The notes: generated from the letters alone by a model not told the origin. Positions 10,683 through 19,477 are shown, numbered from the stretch's first letter. The stretch is DNA of 64,000 nt from Pseudomonadota bacterium (GCA_023412805.1 JAEZRM010000145.1:28219-92218), one strand, 5' to 3'. Program-made: numbers and translations.

Positions 10683-11083
10683 CGGTAACTCCGTTTGCCA
10701 CCGGGAGCCTCCGCGCTTGCATCAGCGGAGCTTGATTCCCGCACTGAGTCGCGTCTGCAAGGCGCCCTGCGGGCCTTTGGATAATCATGACGCGCGCGCC
10801 GGCCTCTAACAAGTCCGATGGAAAAGCGGGCGTATGGTGCGATTGCGAATTCGAATGGCGCCAAAAGAGGCAAGCATCGACGCCATTCTGACTAATTTGG
10901 AGGCATTCGAGAGTGCTAAATTACTTATAAACGCCAGAGTGTTACGGAACCGCCACGCTCCCCCTGTCACGTTACATAAACGCGAAAGCTCAGCTTGCGC
11001 CGATGACACCTCCTCCGCAACATTACCGTCACATACAGGGAATTCTCAGGGCCTTCCGACGGGACAACGAGGGGACAATTACA
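10683..11083. other. 401-bp intergenic region upstream of the TorF-type porin gene
   Basis: No convincing gene is present; short open frames here lack family similarity and good ribosome sites. The stretch from about 10900 to 10985 is locally AT-rich and probably carries the porin promoter. A GAGGGG ribosome site lies just before 11084. The leftward gene starting at 10682 also needs a promoter here. I see no recognisable operator. Confidence 0.5.
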
Positions 11084-11872
11084 ATGAGCACGACCAGGAC
11101 ACTGGCAAAGAGCATCGCGGGGGCGATGGCACTTGCATTCCTCGCTGGCCCCGCCGCCGCGGGCGGCCTCAAGGACGATCCGATGCCGTCCGACGGCCGT
11201 ATGCTGGCCTGGTCGGCGAGCTTCGCTGTGACAAACGATTACATCTTCCGGGGCTTCAGCCAGAACGCTGGCAACCCGGCCGCGCAAGGCACGCTCGAAG
11301 TCACCTACGGCCTGCTTTATGCGAACGTCTTCGCGTCGAACGTGGATTTCGGCAGCCCCCTCGACGCCAACTATGAGCTGACCTTCGCTGCGGGCATCAG
11401 GCCGGTCGTAGGCCCGGTATCGTTCGATCTGGGCGTTATCTACTATACTTATCCAAGCTCCAATGACAGCGGCACCGAGCTTGACTTCCTCGAGATCAAG
11501 GCTGGCGCCAGCGTGTCGCCCTGGAAGGACGGCACACTTGGCGCGACCGTTTACTACTCGCCTGAGTACACGGGTGAGGTTGGCGACGTGTGGACGTTCG
11601 AGGGCACTATCGCCCAGGGCTTCGCGAAGATGGGTCCGTTCACGCCGACCTTCAGCGCAACGCTCGGTTACGTATCTGGTGAAAGCGGTGCATTCGTCAT
11701 CAGCGACGACTACCTCTATTGGAATGCCGGTGTGACACTCGCCTTCCATGAGCGCTTCTCGCTGGATCTGCGTTACTGGGACACCGACCTGTCCACCGGC
11801 TTCTGCAAGACCCCCGGCGACGTGGGCGCTTGCGACGCGCGCTTCTCGGCTACGGCTAAAGTCACGTTCTGA
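11084..11872 (+). CDS. TorF family putative outer-membrane porin
   Basis: The 262-aa protein has a signal peptide (hydrophobic residues 10-26 ending GPAAAGG) and then a beta-barrel typical of the TorF/TIGR02001 family. The landmark near the start is WSASFAVTNDYIFRGFSQ, followed by alternating amphipathic strands such as FDLGVIYYTYP, GATVYYSPEY and LSLDLRYWDTDLS, and a C-terminal phenylalanine (AKVTF) as in many outer-membrane barrels. The family is thought to form channels; substrate unknown. The ATG at 11084 was chosen for the signal peptide and the GAGGGG upstream. A strong terminator follows 28 bp after the stop, so the gene is probably monocistronic. Confidence 0.88.
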   Translation: MSTTRTLAKSIAGAMALAFLAGPAAAGGLKDDPMPSDGRMLAWSASFAVTNDYIFRGFSQNAGNPAAQGTLEVTYGLLYANVFASNVDFGSPLDANYELTFAAGIRPVVGPVSFDLGVIYYTYPSSNDSGTELDFLEIKAGASVSPWKDGTLGATVYYSPEYTGEVGDVWTFEGTIAQGFAKMGPFTPTFSATLGYVSGESGAFVISDDYLYWNAGVTLAFHERFSLDLRYWDTDLSTGFCKTPGDVGACDARFSATAKVTF

Positions 11873-11900
11873 TAAAATGTCCGCTTCCCGGCGGCAGTGG

Positions 11901-11932
11901 AGCGGGGTCCTTCGGGACCCCGCTTTATTTTT
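11901..11932 (+). terminator. Rho-independent terminator after the TorF porin
   Basis: A perfect 10-bp stem AGCGGGGTCC / GGACCCCGCT closes a stable TTCG tetraloop (11911-11914) and is followed at once by TTATTTTT. The placement 28 bp after the porin stop and the U-run make this a clear intrinsic terminator. Confidence 0.93.
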
Positions 11933-11995
11933 GCGCGGAGATGCAGTGCAAAACCTGAGCGCTGCCGGGCCGCGTGCGATTATTGGAGCAACGCT

Positions 11996-12901
11996 CTACC
12001 AAGTCACTGCGGCTTTCAACTTGCCCGCCCAGTCCGGCTGCGTTTCACTCATGCTGGTGAGGGCGCCGAGCTCGAGCGAAAATTTCGAACCGAGCGGATC
12101 ACCAAGCGGGCGCGGCGTCATGCCCAGACCGACATAGAGCCCAGGAGCAGAACGGTGCGTCTGTAAAGCCGTGCCCGGGATGCTCATGGCATCGGATGTC
12201 GAACCGAAGGCCTCGATGCCGAGCGCGACGCCGTTGGCAATCTCGCTCTTAAGGCCGGCGGCATAGGCGAATGCGACGTCGCCCTCATCGTGCGGGCCGA
12301 AGTGATGCGCCATCTTCGGGCTGAATGTCAGCGCCAATTGGTCCCCGCCCATCTTGAATTGCGGCCCGGATTCGATGGCGCTCGTGCCGGCGGTCTGCAG
12401 GGTCATATCGAGACCCGTGTTCCAGCCCCACGAGATCGCCGGGCCCAGATGTCCGAGATTGTATCGTGCTTCCGCGCCCGCTGCCGTGAAGCGCATCTCG
12501 TCGCCGACGGGAGCATCAAAACCCGCGCGAACTGCGGTGCTGAATTTGCTCGTGACGGCATAGCCTCTATTCATTTCCGCGGGGAACTGCTCTGCCGTGG
12601 CGCCAACCGAATAGCCGGACTTGATGGCGCGCGCTATCGCGCTCTGCGTCTCATGCGGAGAGAAGGCGGCCGCTGCAGCGCCGGGCACGGAAGGGGCTGC
12701 GCCGAGGCCAATGCTCGGCCGCTTGTCGTGGTCTAGTAACGGCCAGTTCGGATCGAGCTCCAACTGAAGCTCGGCCGGAAGCTCCTCGGCATACTCGAAA
12801 TTCAACCGCTCTTTCTTGGGCGGGTCCGCAAGCGCTATTGTCGCTGCGCCCGCAAGCAGCGACGTTGCCAATAGTCCCAGTGAAACGCTGCGCGTAATCA
12901 T
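11996..12901 (-). CDS. Putative outer-membrane beta-barrel protein (paralogue of next upstream gene)
   Basis: The 301-aa protein starts MITRSVSLGLL with a signal peptide ending near ALADPPK. The mature part has alternating strand patterns (FSTAVRAGFDAPVG, AEARYNLGHLGPAISWGWNTGLDMTL, GVALGIEAFGS) and ends in Trp, a usual barrel C-terminus. It shares a core with the gene at 13055-13822: APVG, GPxI(A)WGWxTGLD, AxGLKxE(I/V)xxGxALGxEAxGS and the ending W(A/T)GK(L/I)KAA. Function is unknown; a surface or porin-like role is inference. Both are on the minus strand with 153 bp between them. Confidence 0.72.
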   Translation of the reverse strand: MITRSVSLGLLATSLLAGAATIALADPPKKERLNFEYAEELPAELQLELDPNWPLLDHDKRPSIGLGAAPSVPGAAAAAFSPHETQSAIARAIKSGYSVGATAEQFPAEMNRGYAVTSKFSTAVRAGFDAPVGDEMRFTAAGAEARYNLGHLGPAISWGWNTGLDMTLQTAGTSAIESGPQFKMGGDQLALTFSPKMAHHFGPHDEGDVAFAYAAGLKSEIANGVALGIEAFGSTSDAMSIPGTALQTHRSAPGLYVGLGMTPRPLGDPLGSKFSLELGALTSMSETQPDWAGKLKAAVTW

Positions 12902-13054
12902 GATCGACTCAAACCTGCTAGCCGCTCTCGCAAAAGACCATAGCGAAGAAGGTTGGCAGACCAATGACCCAGTCGGCAGGCGAGGCATCGTGCCGCGTGG
13001 TCAATCTACGGCATGTGCACGATCGGCAACAATATTCAGAGAGCGGCGTAGTCT

Positions 13055-13822
13055 CTACCAGATGAGGGCCGCCTTGATCTTGCCGGTCCAGTTCGGTGTG
13101 GCATCCGTCAGTCCGGCGAACGCGCCGATCTCGATTGCGAGCTTCGTCGCGCCGCGATGCCCGCGAGCCTGGTTGATCTCACGGTCGATATAGACGACAG
13201 GGCCGATGCGATGTTCCTGAGCACTCGTCCCAGGCGCGTCGCCAAGATCAGGGATCGAGCCATAAGCCTCCAGGCCCAGGGCTAAGCCTTCCCGCACTTC
13301 GGCCTTGAGCCCCATGGCGTAGGCGAATGCGAGCCCGTCCTCGCGATTTCGGCCGAAGGTCTGCTCGAAGAATGAATTGAGCGTCAGTGAGCCCTTGTCG
13401 TCGCCGAACTTGATCATCGGGCCGAAGATGACTGTGTTGGTCTCGCCGCGATGGATGCGCAGATCGAGTCCGGTGAACCAGCCAAGCGCGATTCCCGGTC
13501 CAAACTTGCCAATATAGAATTGCGACTCGAAGCCAGCCGTGGAGACGCGTGCATTCTCGCCGACGGGCGCATCGAGGTTGATTTTGGGGCCAGCCTTGAA
13601 GTGGTCCGTAAAGGCATAGCCGGCGACGAACTCGAAGCTGTGCCGGACGCGCTCGGCGTTCGTCGGGAAGCCCGACTGGAATGAGTGGTTCGTCAGTATC
13701 TCGGTTTCGCCCTTTTCGACTTCAGGGCCCTTGACCTCCAGTGGTCCAGCGAGGGCAGGCCCAGCGATGGTTGCAACGAGCAGGGCCGCTATCGCCTTTG
13801 CTGTGCTTAAGCACCTCAACAT
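13055..13822 (-). CDS. Putative outer-membrane beta-barrel protein (paralogue of downstream gene)
   Basis: The 255-aa protein has a signal peptide (residues 1-25, ending GPALAGP) and a predicted beta-barrel: FEFVAGYAFTDHFKAGPKIN, YIGKFGPGIALGWFTGLDLRIH, KAEVREGLALGLEAYGS and the C-terminal KIKAALIW. These segments align with the 301-aa protein encoded just downstream, so the two probably arose by duplication. The shorter copy lacks the N-terminal extension. I do not recognise a characterised homologue. The upstream 243 bp is shared with the divergent homogentisate-dioxygenase-like gene. Confidence 0.74.
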   Translation of the reverse strand: MLRCLSTAKAIAALLVATIAGPALAGPLEVKGPEVEKGETEILTNHSFQSGFPTNAERVRHSFEFVAGYAFTDHFKAGPKINLDAPVGENARVSTAGFESQFYIGKFGPGIALGWFTGLDLRIHRGETNTVIFGPMIKFGDDKGSLTLNSFFEQTFGRNREDGLAFAYAMGLKAEVREGLALGLEAYGSIPDLGDAPGTSAQEHRIGPVVYIDREINQARGHRGATKLAIEIGAFAGLTDATPNWTGKIKAALIW

Positions 13823-14065
13823 AACTTATCGCTCCGCTGGGCCAGCCTTTATTAGGAATGATTTGCATTTGCGATTGGGCAGTGCAAGCGCATTTCGTGG
13901 AGCACAACCATCCGTTCATGAGGAGATGCAGTAGAGCCACAGCTTCGGAGGTCCCGAATGCGGTTGCCACGTGACGGGCGGCCTTGGCAAAGTCTCGGAA
14001 AACGAGGAGAGCGCGCCGTGATGGCGTACGCTCCAGCACCTCTGGAACGTGGGAGGACGGCCGCC

Positions 14066-15364
14066 ATGACCCTCGCTTATATGCCGGGCTTCGGCAACGA
14101 CTTCGAGACCGAGAGCCTGCCCGGTGCACTGCCGCAAGGCCAGAATTCGCCGCAGCGGTGCGCTTATGGGCTCTACGCCGAGCAGTTGTCTGGTTCACCT
14201 TTCACGGCGCCGCGCGGCACCAACGAACGCTCTTGGCTCTATCGCATACGCCCGTCCGTGCGCCATGCGAGCCACTTCAAGAAGATTGCGGTGCCGCATT
14301 GGAAGACGGCACCGGCGCTCGACGAGCATGAGCTTCCCATTGGACAATTGCGCTGGGGACCGGTGCCGATCCCGAACGAACGCGTGTCCTTCATCGATGG
14401 ACTGCGGACGATGACCACCGCAGGTGACGTCAACACGCAGGCGGGCATGGCGGCGCACATCATGCTCATGACGCGACCCATGGAGGATGAGTACTTCTTC
14501 AACGCTGACGGCGAGCTGCTCATCGTTCCGCAGGATGGTCGCGCGCGGTTCTTCACCGAGTTCGGCATCATCGAGGCCGGCCCGGGTGATATCTGCGTCA
14601 TTCCGCGTGGCGTGAAGTTCAAGGCGTCGCCGATCGATGGGCCAGTGCGCGGTTATGTCTGTGAGAACTACGGCGCCAAGTTCACGCTGCCGGACCGTGG
14701 TCCGATCGGCGCGAACTGCCTCGCCAATGCGCGGGATTTCAAGACGCCGGTCGCGGCCTTCGAAGACAAGGACCAGCCCTGCAAACTCACGGTCAAGTGG
14801 GCAGGCAAATTCTACGCGACCGAGATCGGCCACTCTCCTCTCGACGTCGTCGCGTGGCACGGCAACTACGCACCTTACAAGTACGACCTCAGAACCTATT
14901 CGCCCGTCGGCGCCATCCTTTTCGACCATCCCGATCCGTCGATCTTCACCGTGCTCACGGCACCGTCCGAGACAGCCGGGACGGCAAATGTGGACTTCGT
15001 CATCTTCCCGGAGCGCTGGCTCGTTGCTGAGCACTCGTTCCGCCCGCCTTGGTACCACATGAACATCATGTCCGAGTTCATGGGACTCATCTACGGCGTC
15101 TACGATGCCAAGCCCCAGGGCTTCACGCCGGGTGGCATGAGCCTTCACAACTGTATGCTCCCGCACGGGCCGGATGCCGATGCCTTCCGCCATGCAAGTA
15201 CGGTCGAGCTCAAGCCCGTGAAGCTGACGGGCACGATGGCTTTCATGTTCGAGACGCGCTTTCCGCAACATCTCACGCGCTTTGCGGCCGAGCTCGAGAC
15301 CCTGCAGCCCGATTATGCCGCGTGCTGGGATGGTCTCGAGAAGCGCTTCAACGGTAGGCCCTAA
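14066..15364 (+). CDS. hmgA: Homogentisate 1,2-dioxygenase family protein
   Basis: Homogentisate dioxygenase opens the ring of homogentisate to maleylacetoacetate in tyrosine and phenylacetate degradation. The 432-aa protein has the family start YMPGFGNDFETE, GALPQGQNSPQRCAYGLYAEQLSG, the FIDGLRTM region and the iron-site C-terminal segment PPWYHMNIMSEFMGLIYG with later NCMLPHGPD. The ATG at 14066 was chosen for its GGGAGGA site and family length; longer in-frame starts are unlikely. The following genes (MBL, FAD monooxygenase, DUF2783, SDR) look co-transcribed, but maleylacetoacetate isomerase and fumarylacetoacetase are not here, so the true substrate could be another hydroxylated aromatic acid. 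Confidence 0.92.
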   Translation: MTLAYMPGFGNDFETESLPGALPQGQNSPQRCAYGLYAEQLSGSPFTAPRGTNERSWLYRIRPSVRHASHFKKIAVPHWKTAPALDEHELPIGQLRWGPVPIPNERVSFIDGLRTMTTAGDVNTQAGMAAHIMLMTRPMEDEYFFNADGELLIVPQDGRARFFTEFGIIEAGPGDICVIPRGVKFKASPIDGPVRGYVCENYGAKFTLPDRGPIGANCLANARDFKTPVAAFEDKDQPCKLTVKWAGKFYATEIGHSPLDVVAWHGNYAPYKYDLRTYSPVGAILFDHPDPSIFTVLTAPSETAGTANVDFVIFPERWLVAEHSFRPPWYHMNIMSEFMGLIYGVYDAKPQGFTPGGMSLHNCMLPHGPDADAFRHASTVELKPVKLTGTMAFMFETRFPQHLTRFAAELETLQPDYAACWDGLEKRFNGRP

Positions 15365-15409
15365 TCCTGCGCTAGCCAGAACCAACGAGAACAGCATTTG
15401 GAGGAGATT

Positions 15410-16363
15410 ATGAGCGGCAAGGCCTTCGCATCGGTCGGCGACATGACCGAGAAGAAGATCTCGTTCACCGAGATCGGGCGCAATCTCTACGCTTTCACGG
15501 CTGAGGGCGATCCCAACACGGGTGTGATCATCGGCGACAACGCGGTGATGATCGTCGATGCTCAGGCGACGCCGCGTCTTGCCGGCAAGGTCATCGAGCA
15601 CATCCGCAAGGTCACGGATCGGCCGATCAAGTATGTCGTGCTCTCGCACTATCATGCCGTGCGCGTGCTAGGTGCCTCGGCTTTCAAGGCGAGCGAGATC
15701 ATCGCCTCCGAGAAATGCCACGCCATGATTCATGAGCGGGGGCAGGAAGACTGGGATTCCGAGTTCGGCCGCTTCCCGCGCCTCTTCCAGGGGCACGAGT
15801 CCATTCCTGGCCTGACGTGGCCGAGCATGAGCTTCAAGCAGCGCATGACCGTCGACCTCGGCAAGCGCCCCGTGGAGCTCATGTTCCTCGGGCGCGCGCA
15901 TACGGCGGGGGATATCGTCGCCTTCGTGCCGGACGCCAACGTCATGATGACCGGCGACATCGTCGAGTATCACTCCGCCTGCTACTGCGGTGATGCGCAT
16001 TTCAATGACTGGCCTGCCACGCTTGAAGCCATCCGCGCTTATGCGCCGGACTCGATCGCACCGGGACGTGGTGGTGCGCTCGTCGGCACGAAGCAGGTCA
16101 ACGAGGCGCTCGATCTCACCGCCGACTTCGTCCGCTCGACCTATCGTCCTGTCGCGCAGGTTGCGCGGCGGGGTGGTTCACTCAAGGAAGCGTGGGATGC
16201 CTGCCGCGCCGAGTGCGATCCGAAGTTTGCGAGCTACGCCATCTACGAGCACTGCCTGCCCTTCAATGTCGCGCGTGCCTACGACGAGGCCCTCGGCATC
16301 GACACGCCACGCATTTGGACGGCGGAGCGTGACCAGGCTATGTGGGCGGCGCTGCAGGGGTGA
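15410..16363 (+). CDS. MBL-fold metallo-hydrolase with altered metal motif
   Basis: The 317-aa protein starts at 15410 behind GGAGGAG. It has the metallo-beta-lactamase fold: NTGVIIGDNAVMIVDAQ, then SHYHAVRVLGAS, GRAHTAGDIV and MTGDIV. The usual HxHxDH metal motif is here His80-Tyr-His82-Ala-Val-Arg85, so the Asp-His pair that binds the second metal is missing. His in RAHTAGD and Asp in TGDIV remain. This may be a one-metal or differently coordinated enzyme. Its place 45 bp after hmgA suggests hydrolysis of a ring-cleavage product or a CoA/lactone intermediate, which is inference. Confidence 0.85.
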   Translation: MSGKAFASVGDMTEKKISFTEIGRNLYAFTAEGDPNTGVIIGDNAVMIVDAQATPRLAGKVIEHIRKVTDRPIKYVVLSHYHAVRVLGASAFKASEIIASEKCHAMIHERGQEDWDSEFGRFPRLFQGHESIPGLTWPSMSFKQRMTVDLGKRPVELMFLGRAHTAGDIVAFVPDANVMMTGDIVEYHSACYCGDAHFNDWPATLEAIRAYAPDSIAPGRGGALVGTKQVNEALDLTADFVRSTYRPVAQVARRGGSLKEAWDACRAECDPKFASYAIYEHCLPFNVARAYDEALGIDTPRIWTAERDQAMWAALQG

Positions 16364-16408
16364 TAGTCAGCTCAAGATGAAGTCCGAAGACTGAAGCGCG
16401 CGACAGAT

Positions 16409-16525
16409 CCCCTCTCCCCGCTCGCGGGGAGAGGGTTAGGGTGAGGGGCGGCAGCAAACGCTGGCGTCAGCATGTGTGCCGCCCCTCATCCCGACCTTCT
16501 CCCCGTAAGGACGGGGAGAAGGGGC
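16409..16525. repeat. Intergenic palindromic repeat unit (REP-like, Rhizobiales type)
   Basis: The element contains two hairpins, CCTCTCCCC-GCTCGC-GGGGAGAGG at the left and CTTCTCCCC-GTAAGGAC-GGGGAGAAG at the right. They are embedded in a larger inverted repeat in which GGGTGAGGGGCGGC (about 16439-16452) matches GCCGCCCCTCATCCC (about 16478-16492) in reverse. Elements of this composition are scattered between genes in many Rhizobiales genomes. It lies between the MBL and FAD-monooxygenase genes and could attenuate or stabilise the transcript. Confidence 0.75.
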
Positions 16526-16550
16526 ATTGGCGCGGGGCGGGATCAGACAG

Positions 16551-18158
16551 ATGCCACGCTATCGCTCACCTGTATTTCCGTTCGTGCGACCGCCGGAGCT
16601 CGATGGCCGCGCAGGCCGTCGCTGGCCGGTCGCGATCGTCGGTGCAGGTCCCGTCGGACTCGCGGCCGCGATCGACCTTGCGCTACACGGCATCGCCTCC
16701 GTCGTGCTTGACGAGAGCGATGTCGTTTCGGCGGGTTCGCGTGCCATCTGCTGGTCGAAACGCACGCTCGAGATTTTCGATCGTCTCGGCGTCGGCGATC
16801 GCATGGTCGCGAAGGGCGTGACATGGAAGGTTGGCCGCCTCTTTCACCGCGATCGCGAGGTCTATGCCTTCGACCTGCTCCCCGAAGCCGGACACAAGCG
16901 CCCAGCCTTCATCAATCTCCAGCAGTACTACGTCGAAGAGTATCTGGTCGAACGCGCGCGCGACTTCCCCGATCTCATCGAGCTGCGCTTCATGAGCCGC
17001 GTGACCGGCGTCGACCAGCAGCAAGACCACGCCTGGATCGATGTCGAGACACCGGAGGGCCCCTATCGCCTCTCAGGCGCCTATGTCGTGGCGTGCGACG
17101 GCGTCCGCAGTACGGTGCGCCGCAGCCTGGGCCTGGATTTCGTCGGCCGCGCCTTCGAGGAGCGCTTTCTCATAACCGATGTCGAGATGGCTGCCGAGTT
17201 TCCCTCCGAGCGCTGGTTCTGGTTCGAGCCGCCCTTCCACGATGGCCAGTCGGCACTCCTGCACAAGCAGCCCGACAACATCTACCGGATCGACCTGCAG
17301 CTCGGTCCTGATGCCGATCCCGAGTTGGAGCGCCGGCCGGAGCGGGTCATTCCGCGCATAAAGGCGATGGTCGGCGACCGGCCCTTCGAGGTGGATTGGA
17401 TTTCGGTCTACAGCTTCCAGTGCCGGCGGCTCGAGCGCTTCGTCCATGGCCGCGTGATCTTCGCCGGCGACAGCGCACATATCGTCTCGCCCTTCGGTGC
17501 GCGCGGCGGCAATGGCGGCATCCAGGACGTCGACAATCTCTGCTGGAAGCTCGCGGCCGTCGTGAAAGGCGAGGCGCCCTCCTCGTTGCTCGAGACATAC
17601 AACACGGAGCGCGTTCACGGGGCCGACGAGAACATTCTCAATTCCGCGCGCGCGACGAGCTTCATGACGCCGAAATCGCCGATGGAGCGCCTCTTTCGCG
17701 ACGAGGTGCTGGTGCTTGCCGGCACGCATCCATTTGCGCGCCAGCTGGTGAATTCAGGGCGCCTGTCACGGCCATGCTCGCTCGTGGGCTTCTCCCTCGG
17801 CTCGCCGGATGTCACCGGCATCGGCGGTATGATGGTGCCCGGCGCGCCGTGCCTCGACGCACTGATCCGGACTGCTCATGGCCGCGATAGCTGGCTGCTC
17901 GATCATCTAGGTGGCAGCTTTATCGCGCTGGGTTTCGAAAACCTGCCGCCGACGCCGCCCGGCGTGCGCCGGCTTACGGTCGGGGAAACAGGTGATCTCG
18001 TGGACGCGCATGGCCTGCTCGCCGCCCGCTATGGCGGCGCATGGGGTGTCGTCTATCTCATCCGGCCGGATCAGCACGTGGCGGCGCGATTCAGACATCC
18101 GACGGCTGCGGACATGGCCAGCGCGCTCGCCCGCGCCAACGGGAGGGTTCATGCATGA
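16551..18158 (+). CDS. FAD-dependent aromatic monooxygenase (MhpA/PheA-type)
   Basis: The 535-aa protein is a class A flavoprotein hydroxylase. The FAD dinucleotide fold is VAIVGAGPVGLAAAIDLA near residues 27-44, the internal DG motif is CDGVRSTVRRSLG, and the FAD ribityl motif is VIFAGDSAHIVSPFGARGGNGG. These enzymes use NAD(P)H and O2 to hydroxylate phenolic acids; MhpA (3-(3-hydroxyphenyl)propionate) is the best-known relative of this length. The ATG at 16551 was chosen, though an in-frame ATG eight codons earlier is possible. Its stop overlaps the DUF2783 start by four bases, so they are translationally coupled. A role upstream of the HmgA-type dioxygenase is inference. Confidence 0.9.
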   Translation: MPRYRSPVFPFVRPPELDGRAGRRWPVAIVGAGPVGLAAAIDLALHGIASVVLDESDVVSAGSRAICWSKRTLEIFDRLGVGDRMVAKGVTWKVGRLFHRDREVYAFDLLPEAGHKRPAFINLQQYYVEEYLVERARDFPDLIELRFMSRVTGVDQQQDHAWIDVETPEGPYRLSGAYVVACDGVRSTVRRSLGLDFVGRAFEERFLITDVEMAAEFPSERWFWFEPPFHDGQSALLHKQPDNIYRIDLQLGPDADPELERRPERVIPRIKAMVGDRPFEVDWISVYSFQCRRLERFVHGRVIFAGDSAHIVSPFGARGGNGGIQDVDNLCWKLAAVVKGEAPSSLLETYNTERVHGADENILNSARATSFMTPKSPMERLFRDEVLVLAGTHPFARQLVNSGRLSRPCSLVGFSLGSPDVTGIGGMMVPGAPCLDALIRTAHGRDSWLLDHLGGSFIALGFENLPPTPPGVRRLTVGETGDLVDAHGLLAARYGGAWGVVYLIRPDQHVAARFRHPTAADMASALARANGRVHA

Positions 18159-18379
18159 CAGGTTCCCCTCTGACGACGGACTGGAATCTCGGCACGCACG
18201 GCGATGACGTCTATGCTCTGCTGATGGCGGCTCACGAGGGCCTCTCCGAGGCGGAGAGCGCGCGCCTGAACGTTCGCCTCATATTGCTGCTGATGAACCA
18301 CATCGGCGACCGCACGACGCTCGAGGCGGCCATCGCCGTCGCGCGAGCGAATGGATCCGAGCCCGTGAGGGCCGAATGA
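18155..18379 (+). CDS. DUF2783 family small protein
   Basis: The 74-aa acidic protein starts with an ATG inside the ATGA overlap with the preceding monooxygenase stop. The body DDVYALLMAAHEGLSEAESARLNVRLILLLMNHIGD is typical of DUF2783, a small alpha-helical family commonly encoded next to FAD monooxygenases. Function is unknown; an accessory or partner role to the monooxygenase is suggested only by conserved neighbourhood. Confidence 0.82.
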   Translation: MTGSPLTTDWNLGTHGDDVYALLMAAHEGLSEAESARLNVRLILLLMNHIGDRTTLEAAIAVARANGSEPVRAE

Positions 18380-18398
18380 GAGCAGGGAGAAAGTCGGA

Positions 18399-19151
18399 AT
18401 GAACATCTCACTCAAAGGCAAGCGCGCGGTGATCGCCGGGGGCAGTCGAGGCATCGGTCGCTCGATCGCGCTTGCCTTCGCGGAAGCCGGTGCCAACGTG
18501 TCGATCTGCGCGCGCGGTGCGGAGGGCTTGAAGGCGGCGGCAGGGGACATCGGCAACTATGGCGGACAGGTTCACTGGGGTACTTGCGACCTTGGCGATG
18601 CGAAGGCGATCGCCAGTTACGTCGAGAGCGCGGCCAACACGCTCGGCGGCATCGACATCCTGGTGAACAACGCTTCCGGTTTCGGCATGCTCGATGACGA
18701 GGCAGGCTGGGCTGCCAGTCTCAATATTGACGTTCTGGCAACCGTGCGCGCTTCGCATGCAGCCATCCCGCACATCGAGAAGGCCGGCGGTGGCGCGATC
18801 GTCAACATCTCGTCGATTTCCGGGTTCCGCGCGAGCGCACGCTCGGCGCCCTATGCGGCAGTAAAAGCTGCCGTGATCAACTACACGCAATCGCAGGCGG
18901 TCATGCTGTCGGGCAAGCGGATCCGCGTGAATGCGATCGCCCCCGGCTCGATCGAGTTTCCCGGCGGCACTTGGGAGAAGCGCAAGACGGAGAACCCGGC
19001 GCTTTACGAGGCAACACTCAAGTCCATTCCCTGGGGGCGCTTCGGTGCGCCGGAAGAGATCGCGACGGTCGCGCTCTTCCTCGTCAGTGACATGGCAGGC
19101 TGGGTGACCGGGCAGACGATCACGGCCGACGGTGGTCAGTTCCTGGCTTAA
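18399..19151 (+). CDS. SDR family oxidoreductase (3-oxoacyl-ACP reductase-like)
   Basis: The 250-aa protein is a classical SDR: cofactor loop GGSRGIGRSIA at residues 13-23, NNASGF, the catalytic ISSIS serine, YAAVKAAV (YxxxK) and NAIAPGSIEFPGG. The C-terminus WVTGQTITADGGQFLA is typical. It is last of the co-directional hmgA-MBL-FAD-DUF2783-SDR set, 19 bp after DUF2783, and may oxidise or reduce an intermediate of the same aromatic pathway. Substrate is not predictable. Confidence 0.9.
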   Translation: MNISLKGKRAVIAGGSRGIGRSIALAFAEAGANVSICARGAEGLKAAAGDIGNYGGQVHWGTCDLGDAKAIASYVESAANTLGGIDILVNNASGFGMLDDEAGWAASLNIDVLATVRASHAAIPHIEKAGGGAIVNISSISGFRASARSAPYAAVKAAVINYTQSQAVMLSGKRIRVNAIAPGSIEFPGGTWEKRKTENPALYEATLKSIPWGRFGAPEEIATVALFLVSDMAGWVTGQTITADGGQFLA

Positions 19152-19378
19152 GCGCGCAGCGGTGAACCGGTATCTGCAAACGCACCCTTCGGCGTCCTTC
19201 CGGCATCGTCCGTGAGGCGCCGGATCTGCCTATTTTCGGGCCGGGGCGCGGCCGATTGGCAGCTCGTCGAGCACGGCTTGCGCTTCCAGTCCTGACCGTG
19301 TATTAGGGCGAACCTCGACGTCGGGCCGCGGGCCCGCGTCGGTATCTTGCGCTCCAACGCACCATGCGGGAGTGCTGC

Positions 19379-19455
19379 GCGCGGGTAGCTCAGTTGGATA
19401 GAGCACCAGACTACGAATCTGGGGGTCGTGGGTTCGAATCCTTCCCCGCGCGCCA
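19379..19455 (+). tRNA. tRNA-Arg (anticodon ACG)
   Basis: A 77-nt cloverleaf: acceptor GCGCGGG/CCCGCGC, D-arm GCTC/GAGC, anticodon stem CCAGA/TCTGG around the loop CTACGAA (anticodon ACG), a GGGTC variable loop, T-loop TTCGAAT, discriminator G and an encoded CCA. The T-stem GTGGG/CCTTC has one T-T mismatch and one G-T pair, which is unusual but leaves the fold intact. An apparent integrase fragment lies just downstream, so the 3' end may have served as an attachment site. Confidence 0.95.
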
Positions 19456-19477
19456 ATGAAATCAGAGACTTAGAGCC

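Noticed and set aside
10806..11009. 67-codon minus-strand frame before the TorF porin
   Set aside because: No similarity and lies in the probable promoter region.
13722..14198. 158-codon minus-strand frame upstream of hmgA as a possible regulator
   Set aside because: No recognisable DNA-binding motif; the frame overlaps the paralogous barrel gene and the hmgA start.
14195..15655. 486-codon minus-strand frame over hmgA
   Set aside because: Antisense shadow of hmgA and the start of the MBL gene.
19148..19456. Minus-strand open frame starting ARGEGFEPTTPR
   Set aside because: It is the antisense of the tRNA-Arg gene, a well-known spurious protein call.
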